The notes beneath the pieces are model-generated. The model ran no database searches. It was not told the DNA's origin and saw only the letters and a list, made by a program, of their open reading frames with translations. A stretch of DNA of 42,039 nt from a bacterium (lineage in GTDB: Bacteria > B130-G9): the NCBI GenBank assembly GCA_035527515.1, contig DATLAJ010000130.1, forward strand, positions 1-42,039, written 5' to 3'. Made by a program: the position numbers and the translations under genes. Positions 32,391-40,353 of the stretch are shown here, in pieces; within the stretch, counting starts at the first letter, position 1; every line of letters begins with the position of its first letter.

Positions 32391-34271
32391 CTACCGGACC
32401 AGCTTGCGGAAGATGACGACGACCAGCGCCGCGTTCAGACCGATGCCCAGCAGGCCCTCCACCATCGCCAGCCCCGCCGCCCAGCCAATCGCACGCACAT
32501 CGCCGTAACCCACAGTCGCGAACGTTATCACGCTGAAATACAGCCCATTAAAGAATGCCGAGGCAAACGGAAACGATCCCGAATCCGACATTATCTTCCC
32601 CGTCGCATACGCCCAGCAAAAGAAGCCAGAGCATATAGCGATGACAACAGCGATCGTAATCACGACGTTGATCGGTTTCACGCCGTAGCCGAACACCTTG
32701 CGATACAGAAACCACACCCCGACACGGAGAGGCCATTTTGCCTTTCTGGCCTTCCGCGCGCATTCCGAGGCCCACCAATGAGCCTCGTCCTCATCCCTGT
32801 AGGCGCCTCGCTTGCGGAACTGTTCCTTTAGCCAAGCGTATTGCTTCCGCGCCTCGTCCCATTTGCCCTCTCTGTGCGGCTTGATGACGGGCAGGCCGGT
32901 CTTTGATGGGGAAAGGTCCCTGAATTCGCAGTCCAGCTCGCCCTGCACGAGCGTGTCTTTGAAGTTGACGGTGTAAATGCCGCGGTTGCTCTCGCGCCAA
33001 TCGTGGAATGGCTTGAGCCTGTCCCGTATTAGACACAACCAATCTCGTAACAGCGTCCGCATCCCGGGAATGTCATATTTCTCCTCTGGCTTTTCGAGCG
33101 AATCTCGGATTCTGTCGCTTCTGGTTTGGAGGTCGTTTTTCCGCTTCCGGAGCGATTGCCAGATCTGCTCCTGTCTGGCCTTTAGCTGCTTGCTATCCCG
33201 AACGGTTGAAAGGAGCACACCTTCTTTATAAATGGTCTCTTCCAGATTGACTCTCGCCGCGGCAATCTCCTTCATATCGCATAACGTCTCGAATCGAGTA
33301 CCATTGAGACTGAACGACAGTGCGCAAGCTCCTCGGAACTCCGCCTTGCCGCTGAACTTCGCGTCCCAGAAGCTGGTGTCGCCATTGAACGTCGCGTCCC
33401 GGAAGGTAGCGTCAGCATCGAATGTCGCCCCACAGAAATGCGCGCGGGCACCGAACGTCGCTCCCAGGAAGTGCGCATTGGCGCTGAACCTTGCGTTATT
33501 GAAGAACGCTACGCAACGGAAGGTCACTGTCTCGAAGCTGACATTGCCGCCGAACCTGGTTCCCATGAACCCGCCGTAACTGTCGAAACTCGCTTTTCCG
33601 AAGTCCGCAGTGCGCCTGAACGTCGCTAGGCTAAAGTCCGCCTCGCCACCAAACCTCGCGCTCTTAAAGAAGACAGCCTCGCCGCCAAACGTCGAGCTCC
33701 AGAAATGCGCGTCACCGCTGAACGTCGCTCCCTCAAAGTCGGCGTCGCCTGTGAAGTCGGCCTTCTCAAACTGGGTCTCGCCGCTGAACGTCGCTCCCCC
33801 GAAGTACGCATCGCCACAGAATGTCGCTCTCCACAAATCCGCTTTGCCGAAGATAAAGGCTCGGTCAATGTAGGACCCGGGCAAAGAGAAACTCGCATGA
33901 CTTTCGAAAATCAGGCCACGCAAATTGATTTCGCCGATCAGGCAGCCCAAACATCGTATCTCCGGCTTAAGAACCGGCCTTTCTCGTTTCTCACCGTCAA
34001 CCCCGATTGAGCCTATTGGCAGGAACTGGCCGGTCGGATGTTCGTTCTCCGCCGCTGCAAGGGCATCGACGGTGAGAGCCTCGATGTAGCAGTGCTCAAT
34101 CACTTCACCCTTGAGGATCTTCGCCGCGGCCTGCAGGGCGGTCAAATAGGCGTATCGCACATCTGGGTAGCGGTCGTATCTGATGTAGCCGGTGCGATTG
34201 CCGGCCTCGTCCACCTCCCACTCGACCTTGTGGCCGTCAGAATCGGTGTGCAGAACCTTATCTTCCGTCAA
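32391..34271 (-). CDS. Pentapeptide-repeat / K+-channel fusion protein 2
   Basis: The 626-residue protein has an N-terminal part (1-110) of unknown type, then about 40 pentapeptide repeats of the aromatic ATFxGxAxF type (about 112-330), a charged coiled-coil-like region (340-400), a linker, and a two-helix channel domain (about 548-626). The selectivity filter is FATVGYGD, the K+-type signature. It differs from channel 1 in sequence and in the repeat type but has the same architecture. Translation starts at a TTG (34269-34271) with GGGAG seven bases upstream. It is flanked by repeats on both sides and has no obvious operon partner. Confidence 0.9.
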   Translation of the reverse strand: MTEDKVLHTDSDGHKVEWEVDEAGNRTGYIRYDRYPDVRYAYLTALQAAAKILKGEVIEHCYIEALTVDALAAAENEHPTGQFLPIGSIGVDGEKRERPVLKPEIRCLGCLIGEINLRGLIFESHASFSLPGSYIDRAFIFGKADLWRATFCGDAYFGGATFSGETQFEKADFTGDADFEGATFSGDAHFWSSTFGGEAVFFKSARFGGEADFSLATFRRTADFGKASFDSYGGFMGTRFGGNVSFETVTFRCVAFFNNARFSANAHFLGATFGARAHFCGATFDADATFRDATFNGDTSFWDAKFSGKAEFRGACALSFSLNGTRFETLCDMKEIAAARVNLEETIYKEGVLLSTVRDSKQLKARQEQIWQSLRKRKNDLQTRSDRIRDSLEKPEEKYDIPGMRTLLRDWLCLIRDRLKPFHDWRESNRGIYTVNFKDTLVQGELDCEFRDLSPSKTGLPVIKPHREGKWDEARKQYAWLKEQFRKRGAYRDEDEAHWWASECARKARKAKWPLRVGVWFLYRKVFGYGVKPINVVITIAVVIAICSGFFCWAYATGKIMSDSGSFPFASAFFNGLYFSVITFATVGYGDVRAIGWAAGLAMVEGLLGIGLNAALVVVIFRKLVR

Positions 34272-34470
34272 GCAACGTCTCCCAGTGGTTCGTGCCTCGT
34301 GGCATATAGATAGATAGTATCAGAGGGTGCAAGGAACGTCCACACGCCCGCAAAGACCCCAAGAATCAGATTCGAGGCAGGCGGCTCCATAGATGAACAT
34401 TTTCGGCGGCTCCTGACAGGCGATGATTTGGACCGCGGTTGGTTCGTGGGCTGCGCCCGCTGGGTGATTC

Positions 34471-34520
34471 TGGAGTGCGGCGGCTTGACGCCGCTTTGGC
34501 TGGCCGCGGCCTGACGCGGC
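34471..34520 (+). repeat. Twin-hairpin repeat, GCTTGA-loop family
   Basis: GGAGT is followed by GCGGCG-GCTTGA-CGCCGC and then GCCGCG-GCCTGA-CGCGGC; the second loop has one change. Confidence 0.75.
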
Positions 34521-34620
34521 GTCATCTCTAACGACGAGCGATGATTCATCCTTCATGGTTCATACTTCCGAGATAGAGAACGTCCCACTCTCCGTGGCAG
34601 GGCTTCTAGACGGTCTATCA

Positions 34621-34674
34621 GAGGGTGGTGTCAAGCCACCACCAATGAAAGCGGCGTGAACCCGCCGCACTCCA
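34621..34674 (-). repeat. Twin-hairpin repeat, GCTTGA-loop family
   Basis: This is the inverted copy of 24017-24070. On the minus strand the first loop reads GGTTCA in place of GCTTGA while its GCGGCG/CGCCGC stem is unchanged; the second is GGTGGTG-GCTTGA-CACCACC. Confidence 0.8.
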
Positions 34675-34830
34675 AAAAGGCGCCCGCTTTGGCTCAATCT
34701 GATTATCTAGGACGGCAGATCCTGTTGTGTGTTGCCTCTTCTGTATGGCATCCTGAATGATGTAAGCGTAAAGCAAGCGAATTGCTGGATGTGGCGAGGC
34801 AATCTCTGGACACGGCAACAACGGGAACGA

Positions 34831-35529
34831 ATGAAGATGATAGAAAGCGTCAAGAATAATCTCCAAAGCGTCAGGAACAGAATTGTGGCCGCGGCCGAGC
34901 GCGCCGGACGGTCGCCGGACGAGATAACGCTGGTCGGTATCTCCAAGGTTCAACCGATAGAGAAGGTCCAGGCGGCTGTGGATGCCGGACTTGTGCATTT
35001 GGGCGAGAACCGGGTGCAAGAGGCGGCTGGCAAGATCCCGCACATCGTGGGCAACGTTCACTGGCGTCTGGTTGGGCATTTGCAGCGTAATAAGGCGAAG
35101 AAGGCGGTCGAGCTTTTCGACACGATCGAATCGATCGACAGCCAGCGCATCGCGGAGGAGGTCTCGAGACGATGCGTGGATTTGGGTAAGAGAATTGACA
35201 TCCTCCTTGAGGTCAATGTCGGCACAGAGGACGCAAAGGCCGGCATAGACCCCTCGCAGCTCGTCGGTCTGGCAAGGTTGTGTGCAAGCCTTCAGGGCAT
35301 CGCGGTCAAGGGCATAATGGTCATACCGCCGTTCGATCCAGACCCTGAGAAGTCCAGACCTTATTTTCGCAAGTCCCGGCGCATGTTCGAGAATCTGAGG
35401 GATGCAGACATCGATGGCGCCGACATAAGCCATCTGAGCATGGGCATGAGCAACGATTTCGAGGTTGCGGTCGAGGAGGGCGCCACCATTGTCCGCGTTG
35501 GGACGGCCATCTTCGGCCCACGGATGTGA
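34831..35529 (+). CDS. yggS: YggS/PROSC-family pyridoxal-phosphate homeostasis protein
   Basis: The 232-residue protein binds PLP and helps control its level and amino-acid balance; no catalytic reaction is established for the family. The PLP lysine is Lys39 in LVGISKVQP. The family segments HLGENRVQEA, HWRLVGHLQRNK, SIDSQRIAEE, MSMGMSNDFEVAVEEG (as LSMGMSNDFE) and VRVGTAIFG are all present. The ATG at 34831 is chosen because it gives the family N-terminus; the open frame extends 34 codons further upstream into non-family sequence. It is convergent with the Nfn operon and stands alone. Confidence 0.94.
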   Translation: MKMIESVKNNLQSVRNRIVAAAERAGRSPDEITLVGISKVQPIEKVQAAVDAGLVHLGENRVQEAAGKIPHIVGNVHWRLVGHLQRNKAKKAVELFDTIESIDSQRIAEEVSRRCVDLGKRIDILLEVNVGTEDAKAGIDPSQLVGLARLCASLQGIAVKGIMVIPPFDPDPEKSRPYFRKSRRMFENLRDADIDGADISHLSMGMSNDFEVAVEEGATIVRVGTAIFGPRM

Positions 35530-35602
35530 ACACTTTTGAGTTTGCGGTTAGTGCCAGTTGCGAGACGACCCCGCACTGAGAGAACGCTGCCAGCCACGAA
35601 CG

Positions 35603-35641
35603 AGCACGAGGCGGATTGTTGGTTGCGCCTCAGCTCGTGCT
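35603..35641. terminator. Possible bidirectional hairpin between convergent genes
   Basis: AGCACGAG (35603-35610) pairs with CTCGTGCT (35634-35641), with extra inner pairing. It overlaps the last codons of the NfnB-like gene and lies about 75 bases after yggS. There is no T-run, so termination is only suggested by position. Confidence 0.25.
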
Positions 35642-37042
35642 TAGGTATTCGTGGATGGCACGGGCAGCCAGCCGGCCATCGCCCATCGCAAGGATCACTG
35701 TCGCTGCGCCTCGCACGATGTCCCCGCCAGCATAGACGCCCTTGATGCTAGTCTCAGCGGTCTCGGGGTCTGCGATGATCTTACCCCTCTTGTCCGTGTC
35801 AAGACCTCGCGTCGGCCTCGTCAGAAGCCGGTTCGCTCCGTTGCCTAGCGCCGGGACGACGACGTCCACATCGATAGTGTATTCGGTGCCCGGAATGGGG
35901 ATTGGCTTGCGCCTGCCCGAGGCATCCGGCTCGCCAAGCCGCGACTTGACTACTTCCATCCCAACAACATTCCCCTGCTCGTCGCCAAGTATCCTCATCG
36001 GGAGCCTCAAAAGATGAAAATCGATGCCCTCCTGATATGCGTGCTCGATCTCCTGGTGCCGTGCAGGCATCTCTTTCTTGCTCCTTCGATAGATCAGAAA
36101 GACCTCCTCCGCACCGAGCCGAAGCGCTGTTCTGGCCGAATCCATCGCAACGTTTCCGCCGCCTATCACAGCGACCCTTCGGCCCTTGATTATCGGCGTG
36201 TCGTACTGTGGGAACAGGTACGCTTTCATCAGATTGCTTCTTGTTAGATACTCGTTAGCGGAATAGACGCCTGCGAGGTTCTCGCCAGGGATGCCCATAA
36301 AGAACGGCAGCCCCGCCCCAATGGCGAGATACACGGCGTCATATTGGCCCAGCAGGTCATGCACGGTGAGCATCGGGCCGATTACGGCGTCCGTCCGAAA
36401 CTCGACCCCCATCTTCTCGAGCATCCCCACCTCTGCGTCCAGAATCTCCTTCGGCATCCTGAACTCCGGTATTCCATACCTCAGGACGCCGCCCAAGCTG
36501 TGCAGCGCCTCGAACACAGTTACAGCGTGCCCGTTACGAGCACAGTCAGCCGCGACAGTTAGTCCCGCCGGCCCGCTGCCAACGACGGCGACTTTCTTGC
36601 CCGTCCGAGGCGCAAGCTCCGGCATCTCCATTCCGCCCTCACGCCGCTCCCAGTCGGCTACGAAGCGCTCTAGATTGCCGATCGCAAGCGGGTCGCCCTT
36701 CTTGCCCAGCACACAGCGCGATTGGCATTGCCCCGATTGCGGACAGACGCGGCCGCAGACCGCCGGCAGCGTGTTGTCGTGCTTGACTATTCTTATGGCC
36801 GTCCTGAAATCGCCGTCAGCGATCGCCTTGACGAAGCCCGGGATGTCGATGCCGACCGGGCATCCCGAAACGCACGGCCTACTCTTGCACTGAAGGCAGC
36901 GGCTCGCCTCCGCCATCGCCTGCTCACGCGAGTAGCCCAGCGGGACCTCCTTGAAGTTACGCCTGCGGACCTCGGGCGGCTGCTCAGGCATCGGGACCAT
37001 CTTGAGAATCGGCTTTTTGGCCCCCTTTGACTGCTCGCTCAC
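35630..37042 (-). CDS. nfnB: NfnB/SudA/GltD-like FAD-dependent NAD(P)H oxidoreductase subunit
   Basis: The 470-residue protein has two [4Fe-4S] clusters at the N-terminus (CLQCKSRPCVSGCPVGIDIP near 48-67 and CGRVCPQSGQCQSRCVLG near 97-114). Two nucleotide-binding folds follow: VAVVGSGPAGLTVAAD for FAD and VAVIGGGNVAMDSARTA for NAD(P). A closing GVYAGGDIVRGAATV binds FAD. The sequence fits both the small subunit of glutamate synthase and NfnB/SudA. The NfnA-like gene upstream, overlapping by four bases, makes the NfnB reading much more likely: NADH-dependent reduced ferredoxin:NADP+ oxidoreductase or sulfide dehydrogenase. Confidence 0.92.
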   Translation of the reverse strand: MSEQSKGAKKPILKMVPMPEQPPEVRRRNFKEVPLGYSREQAMAEASRCLQCKSRPCVSGCPVGIDIPGFVKAIADGDFRTAIRIVKHDNTLPAVCGRVCPQSGQCQSRCVLGKKGDPLAIGNLERFVADWERREGGMEMPELAPRTGKKVAVVGSGPAGLTVAADCARNGHAVTVFEALHSLGGVLRYGIPEFRMPKEILDAEVGMLEKMGVEFRTDAVIGPMLTVHDLLGQYDAVYLAIGAGLPFFMGIPGENLAGVYSANEYLTRSNLMKAYLFPQYDTPIIKGRRVAVIGGGNVAMDSARTALRLGAEEVFLIYRRSKKEMPARHQEIEHAYQEGIDFHLLRLPMRILGDEQGNVVGMEVVKSRLGEPDASGRRKPIPIPGTEYTIDVDVVVPALGNGANRLLTRPTRGLDTDKRGKIIADPETAETSIKGVYAGGDIVRGAATVILAMGDGRLAARAIHEYLSTS

Positions 37043-37872
37043 GACCCACCCTGCGCATCTGAATACTCCACAGAGTCCCTTTCCTGCCTGAGATACGCTG
37101 CACTACGTGCTGACAGAACTTGCCAGTCAATCTTGTGCCCGTCAAAAAACGGACCATCGACGCACGCAAACTTCGTCTCTCCGCCCACCTCGAGCCGACA
37201 GCAACCGCACATCCCCGTCCCATCAACCATTATCGGCGACAGATTCACCATCGTCTTGATCTTCTTATCGTGCGTCGCGTCCGAGACCAACTTCGCCATG
37301 AATGTGCAACCTATCGCCACGACCTCGTTAATCTTCTCACCACGCTCAATGAGCATCCCGATCGCATCCGGCGCAAAGCCCTTCATTCCACGAGACCCGT
37401 CGCCAGTGGCCACGATCAGCTCGTCGCAGGCCGCCCTATTCTCTCGCTCCATATAGAGCAAGAACCCCGTCCTCGCCTCGATGATCGAGATGACGCGATT
37501 GCCGGCCTCTTTGAAAGCCCTTGCCACTGGAACTATTGCACCAATCCCGTAGCACCCGCCCGCACAGACCACCGTCCCGACCTTGCCGATCTCAAGCGGG
37601 ACTCCCAGCGGCCCGACGACTGAGTAGAGCGAATCACCCTCCCTGCAATCAGCCAGCTTGCGAGTGGAACGTCCCACCTCATTGAACACAAAAGCGATCG
37701 TTCCGTCCGCCTCGTTCCAGCCCGACAGCGTGTAAGGAATCCGCTCGGAACGCTCGTCAACCATCACGATAACAAACTGCCCAGGCCTTGCCCTAGAAAC
37801 CACATGAGGCGCCTCGACCCTCACAAAGTGTGTGTTCGGCGCTATCTCGTGTTTCTCGACGATCCTATACAT
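37039..37872 (-). CDS. nfnA: NfnA/SudB-like ferredoxin-NADP reductase subunit
   Basis: The 277-residue subunit has an FAD-binding barrel (RPGQFVIVMVDERSERIPYTL), an NAD(P) Rossmann fold (VVCAGGCYGIGAIVPVARA) and a C-terminal [2Fe-2S] site with cysteines in GTGMCGCCRLEVGG and FACVDGPFFDGH. These are the features of NfnA (NfnS) and SudB. The ATG at 37872 is preceded by AAGGGA and starts eight bases inside the end of the NuoG-like gene. It should form a heterodimer with the next gene product, and the overlap with the NuoG-like gene suggests stoichiometric production of all four subunits. Confidence 0.92.
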   Translation of the reverse strand: MYRIVEKHEIAPNTHFVRVEAPHVVSRARPGQFVIVMVDERSERIPYTLSGWNEADGTIAFVFNEVGRSTRKLADCREGDSLYSVVGPLGVPLEIGKVGTVVCAGGCYGIGAIVPVARAFKEAGNRVISIIEARTGFLLYMERENRAACDELIVATGDGSRGMKGFAPDAIGMLIERGEKINEVVAIGCTFMAKLVSDATHDKKIKTMVNLSPIMVDGTGMCGCCRLEVGGETKFACVDGPFFDGHKIDWQVLSARSAAYLRQERDSVEYSDAQGGS

Positions 37873-40339
37873 CGCTATCCCTTCTGATGCCTTCAATCCT
37901 CACCGCAACAGAATTGTGCCCCAAACAGACGGCCTCAACCCCAAGCAGGCCCAACAGCCGAGGATCGTTCGCCGACCATCGCGAGACGGCAAGCCCCTTC
38001 GGAACGGTCGCATCCGCGCGAACCTCTGCGACCACCTGACCGTGCTCAGCAACTATCTCAATCTCGTCCCGGTCCTTGAGGCCGAGCTCAACCAGCGTCT
38101 CCCCACAAATCCGCAAACAGCCATCATCCAAAGCGCCGATCCCGGGCACGAGACCACCAATGCGATGCCCGTTGTAAAGATGTGAATTGTGCCGATTAAC
38201 CAGAACCAAAGGCCACTCGCTAGAGGGCCTCGCGACGGCGCATAACTCGAACGGCGCAAGAACAGCGGGCCGCCTCTCGCCGAGGTCTGCGCCTTCTCTG
38301 CGATCGGCATCCAGACCGCGCCTGATCGACTCCAAATCCTCCCAGCCAAGATCTGTGCCGAGTGCCTTGGCAAGTAGCGAAGCGACCACCCAGCCGGGTT
38401 TGGCGTGGCCAAGCGGTCTGACAGCAGGCTTGATCTCTCGCTTGCTGCCATCCACCGCTGTGTAGGTCCCGCCCATCTCCGTCACGAAAGCAGAGGGCAG
38501 GACAACGTCAGCATGAGGCGCATAAGAGCCCCGGTGGCTGTCGATCACGACAAGGAAATCGAGGCGGTCGAGCGGATTCTTGACCTCCGGGCCGAGCTCC
38601 GGCACAAGATCGCCCACCATGACGAGCGCTTTGACTCGTCCTGACTGAATGTCTTGAACTGTTTTAAGCCAATCAGCGTCAAAATCACCTCTCGTATCTA
38701 GCGAGGCCACCTCGCACTGCCGGCCCTCTGCGCCAAGCAATAGCCGGAGGTCATTGACGCCCGTGGTGAACGGCTCGCTTGTGGCATCAGAACCAACCTC
38801 CGGGCCTACAATGACCAGCGCGTTTGAAGAGGAGCTCAGCATTTCGGCGGCTTTCTTGAGGCAGCCTGCGTCGGCGCTTGCCGCAGAGCCTACATCGTCA
38901 AAGCTGATCTGAGAGGCCCATCCGGCAAATTCATTGAACCCCTCAAGCTCTTCATAGCGCTGTTTGTCACTCGTCTCTAAAAGGGCTTTGACCAGACCGG
39001 CCACAGCCGATACGTAGCCGCCAGGACGGGTGGCTATCTTTGCCGAGGCGAACTTGTCGAGGAAGGTTGAGACAGTATCGGCAATGACGAGCCTCGCTCC
39101 CCTTTCGGTGGCGCGCTTCACGTTGAGGCCGAGGATGGGGTGCGTCTGCATCAGGTCGGCGCCCAAAAGCAGGACGCAGTCGCCCGCTTCGAGTGAGGTG
39201 AGGCTCGCGTCGAACAGCTCCCATTTCTGCGGCGGGGATAGGGATGATACGTTCTGAGTCTCAAGCGCCTGGTCTGCGAACCTCGAGAAGGCGAGGGCCT
39301 CCTCGAGCGTGACCGATCTGGGGAACATCAAGGCCCTCTCGGAGGGCTTGAACTTGGCCAGACCCTCTGCCGCAAGTGCTATCGCCTCGTCCCAGGAGGA
39401 TTTGAGGAGGTTATCGAATCTCCTGACGAGCGGCACTGAGACGCGCTCCCTGGTATTAGTGAGCTCCTGAATGGCGAATCTGCCCAGAGCGCAGAGCTGG
39501 CCGGCGCCTACGCTGTCATCCTCTGCCGCGAGTGACTTGACGACGCGACCTTGCGCCACTCCCACCTGTATGCCGCATCCGACCGGGCACAGCGAACAAG
39601 TGCTGCGGACCATCTTCTCGGGCTTGGGCTCCCACTTGCTCGTTCGGTCTGAGAGCGCCCCAGTGGGGCAGACGTCAACGCAGGCGCCGCAGAATTGGCA
39701 GCTCATGTCGAGATGAAGCGCATGGAATGCCGTGCTCACCCTAGTTTCGTGGCCTCGGTTTATCAACGAAATCGTGCCAGCGCCTCGCACCTCTTGACAG
39801 ACCCGCACGCATCTACCGCAGAGAACGCAGAGGTTGTAGTCCCGGTCAAAGAACGGGTCCAGTCGTTCAACGGGAAGAGATTTGTGGATCGGCTCAAACC
39901 TGATCTCTGAGAGGCCTACCTTCTCCACCAGCTCCCGCAGCTCGCAGTCGTCCTTTTTGGGGCAGAACATGCAGCCGGTTACGAGCCCGGATTTGCCTGC
40001 ATGGCCTCTGAACTCCTCGCACTCCTGCTTTCGCTCGCACAGGAGGCAGCCGCTAGGATGCTCCGATAGAATGAGCTCGAGGACAGAGCGTCGGAGCTGC
40101 TGAACGCGGGGCGTGTTTGTCCTGACGACCATCCCGTCCTTAGCGGGGGTGCTGCACGAGGCGGGGAAGCCGCGCATGCCCTCTATCTCAACGATGCAGA
40201 GCCGGCACGCACCGTAGGGAGATAATCCATCCTGATGACATAGGGTTGGTATCTCCATGCCAAGGGACCTTATCGCCGAAAGCACCATAGCGCCTTCCTC
40301 AACCTCAACCTCAATGCCGTCGATCGTCAACGTCGGCAC
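37865..40339 (-). CDS. NuoG-like iron-sulfur protein with degenerate molybdopterin-type domain
   Basis: The 824-residue protein starts at a GTG (40339) with GGAGG seven bases upstream. It has an N-terminal [2Fe-2S] domain (CHQDGLSPYGACRLC), a His-Cys [4Fe-4S] site (HPSGCLLCERKQEC), an extra Cys group (GCMFCPKKDDC), two [4Fe-4S] clusters (CVLCGRCVRVC and CQFCGACVDVCPTGA), then CSLCPVGCG and a molybdopterin-oxidoreductase fold with a C-terminal Molydop-binding-like barrel. No Cys or Sec stands where formate dehydrogenases carry the metal ligand, so this is a NuoG-like electron conduit rather than a formate dehydrogenase. It lacks the [FeFe]-hydrogenase H-cluster motifs. It is the second gene in a four-gene operon. 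Confidence 0.88.
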   Translation of the reverse strand: MPTLTIDGIEVEVEEGAMVLSAIRSLGMEIPTLCHQDGLSPYGACRLCIVEIEGMRGFPASCSTPAKDGMVVRTNTPRVQQLRRSVLELILSEHPSGCLLCERKQECEEFRGHAGKSGLVTGCMFCPKKDDCELRELVEKVGLSEIRFEPIHKSLPVERLDPFFDRDYNLCVLCGRCVRVCQEVRGAGTISLINRGHETRVSTAFHALHLDMSCQFCGACVDVCPTGALSDRTSKWEPKPEKMVRSTCSLCPVGCGIQVGVAQGRVVKSLAAEDDSVGAGQLCALGRFAIQELTNTRERVSVPLVRRFDNLLKSSWDEAIALAAEGLAKFKPSERALMFPRSVTLEEALAFSRFADQALETQNVSSLSPPQKWELFDASLTSLEAGDCVLLLGADLMQTHPILGLNVKRATERGARLVIADTVSTFLDKFASAKIATRPGGYVSAVAGLVKALLETSDKQRYEELEGFNEFAGWASQISFDDVGSAASADAGCLKKAAEMLSSSSNALVIVGPEVGSDATSEPFTTGVNDLRLLLGAEGRQCEVASLDTRGDFDADWLKTVQDIQSGRVKALVMVGDLVPELGPEVKNPLDRLDFLVVIDSHRGSYAPHADVVLPSAFVTEMGGTYTAVDGSKREIKPAVRPLGHAKPGWVVASLLAKALGTDLGWEDLESIRRGLDADRREGADLGERRPAVLAPFELCAVARPSSEWPLVLVNRHNSHLYNGHRIGGLVPGIGALDDGCLRICGETLVELGLKDRDEIEIVAEHGQVVAEVRADATVPKGLAVSRWSANDPRLLGLLGVEAVCLGHNSVAVRIEGIRRDSDV

Positions 40340-40353
40340 CCTCTTCCTCCTTC

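Larger units (their letters stand above)
34359..34711. repeat. Degenerate MITE-like region with embedded twin hairpins
   Basis: The left boundary CCAAGAATCAGATTCG (34359-34374) and right boundary TCAATCTGATTATCTAGG (34694-34711) resemble the MITE ends; 14 bases of the right one are the exact reverse complement of 18129-18142. The interior is not the MITE sequence and instead holds two GCTTGA-family units in opposite orientations (34471-34520 and 34621-34674). The gap 34272-34830 holds no gene. Confidence 0.45.

Noticed and set aside
32190-32831. 213-residue plus-strand frame overlapping the end of channel 2
   Set aside because: It begins in repeat sequence and is antisense to the conserved channel domain.
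35630-37042. Glutamate synthase small subunit
   Set aside because: The directly coupled NfnA/SudB-like gene and the absence of a glutamate synthase large subunit favour the Nfn/Sud reading.
37865-40339. Formate dehydrogenase or [FeFe]-hydrogenase catalytic subunit
   Set aside because: No Cys or Sec at the molybdenum/tungsten ligand position and no H-cluster cysteine motifs.
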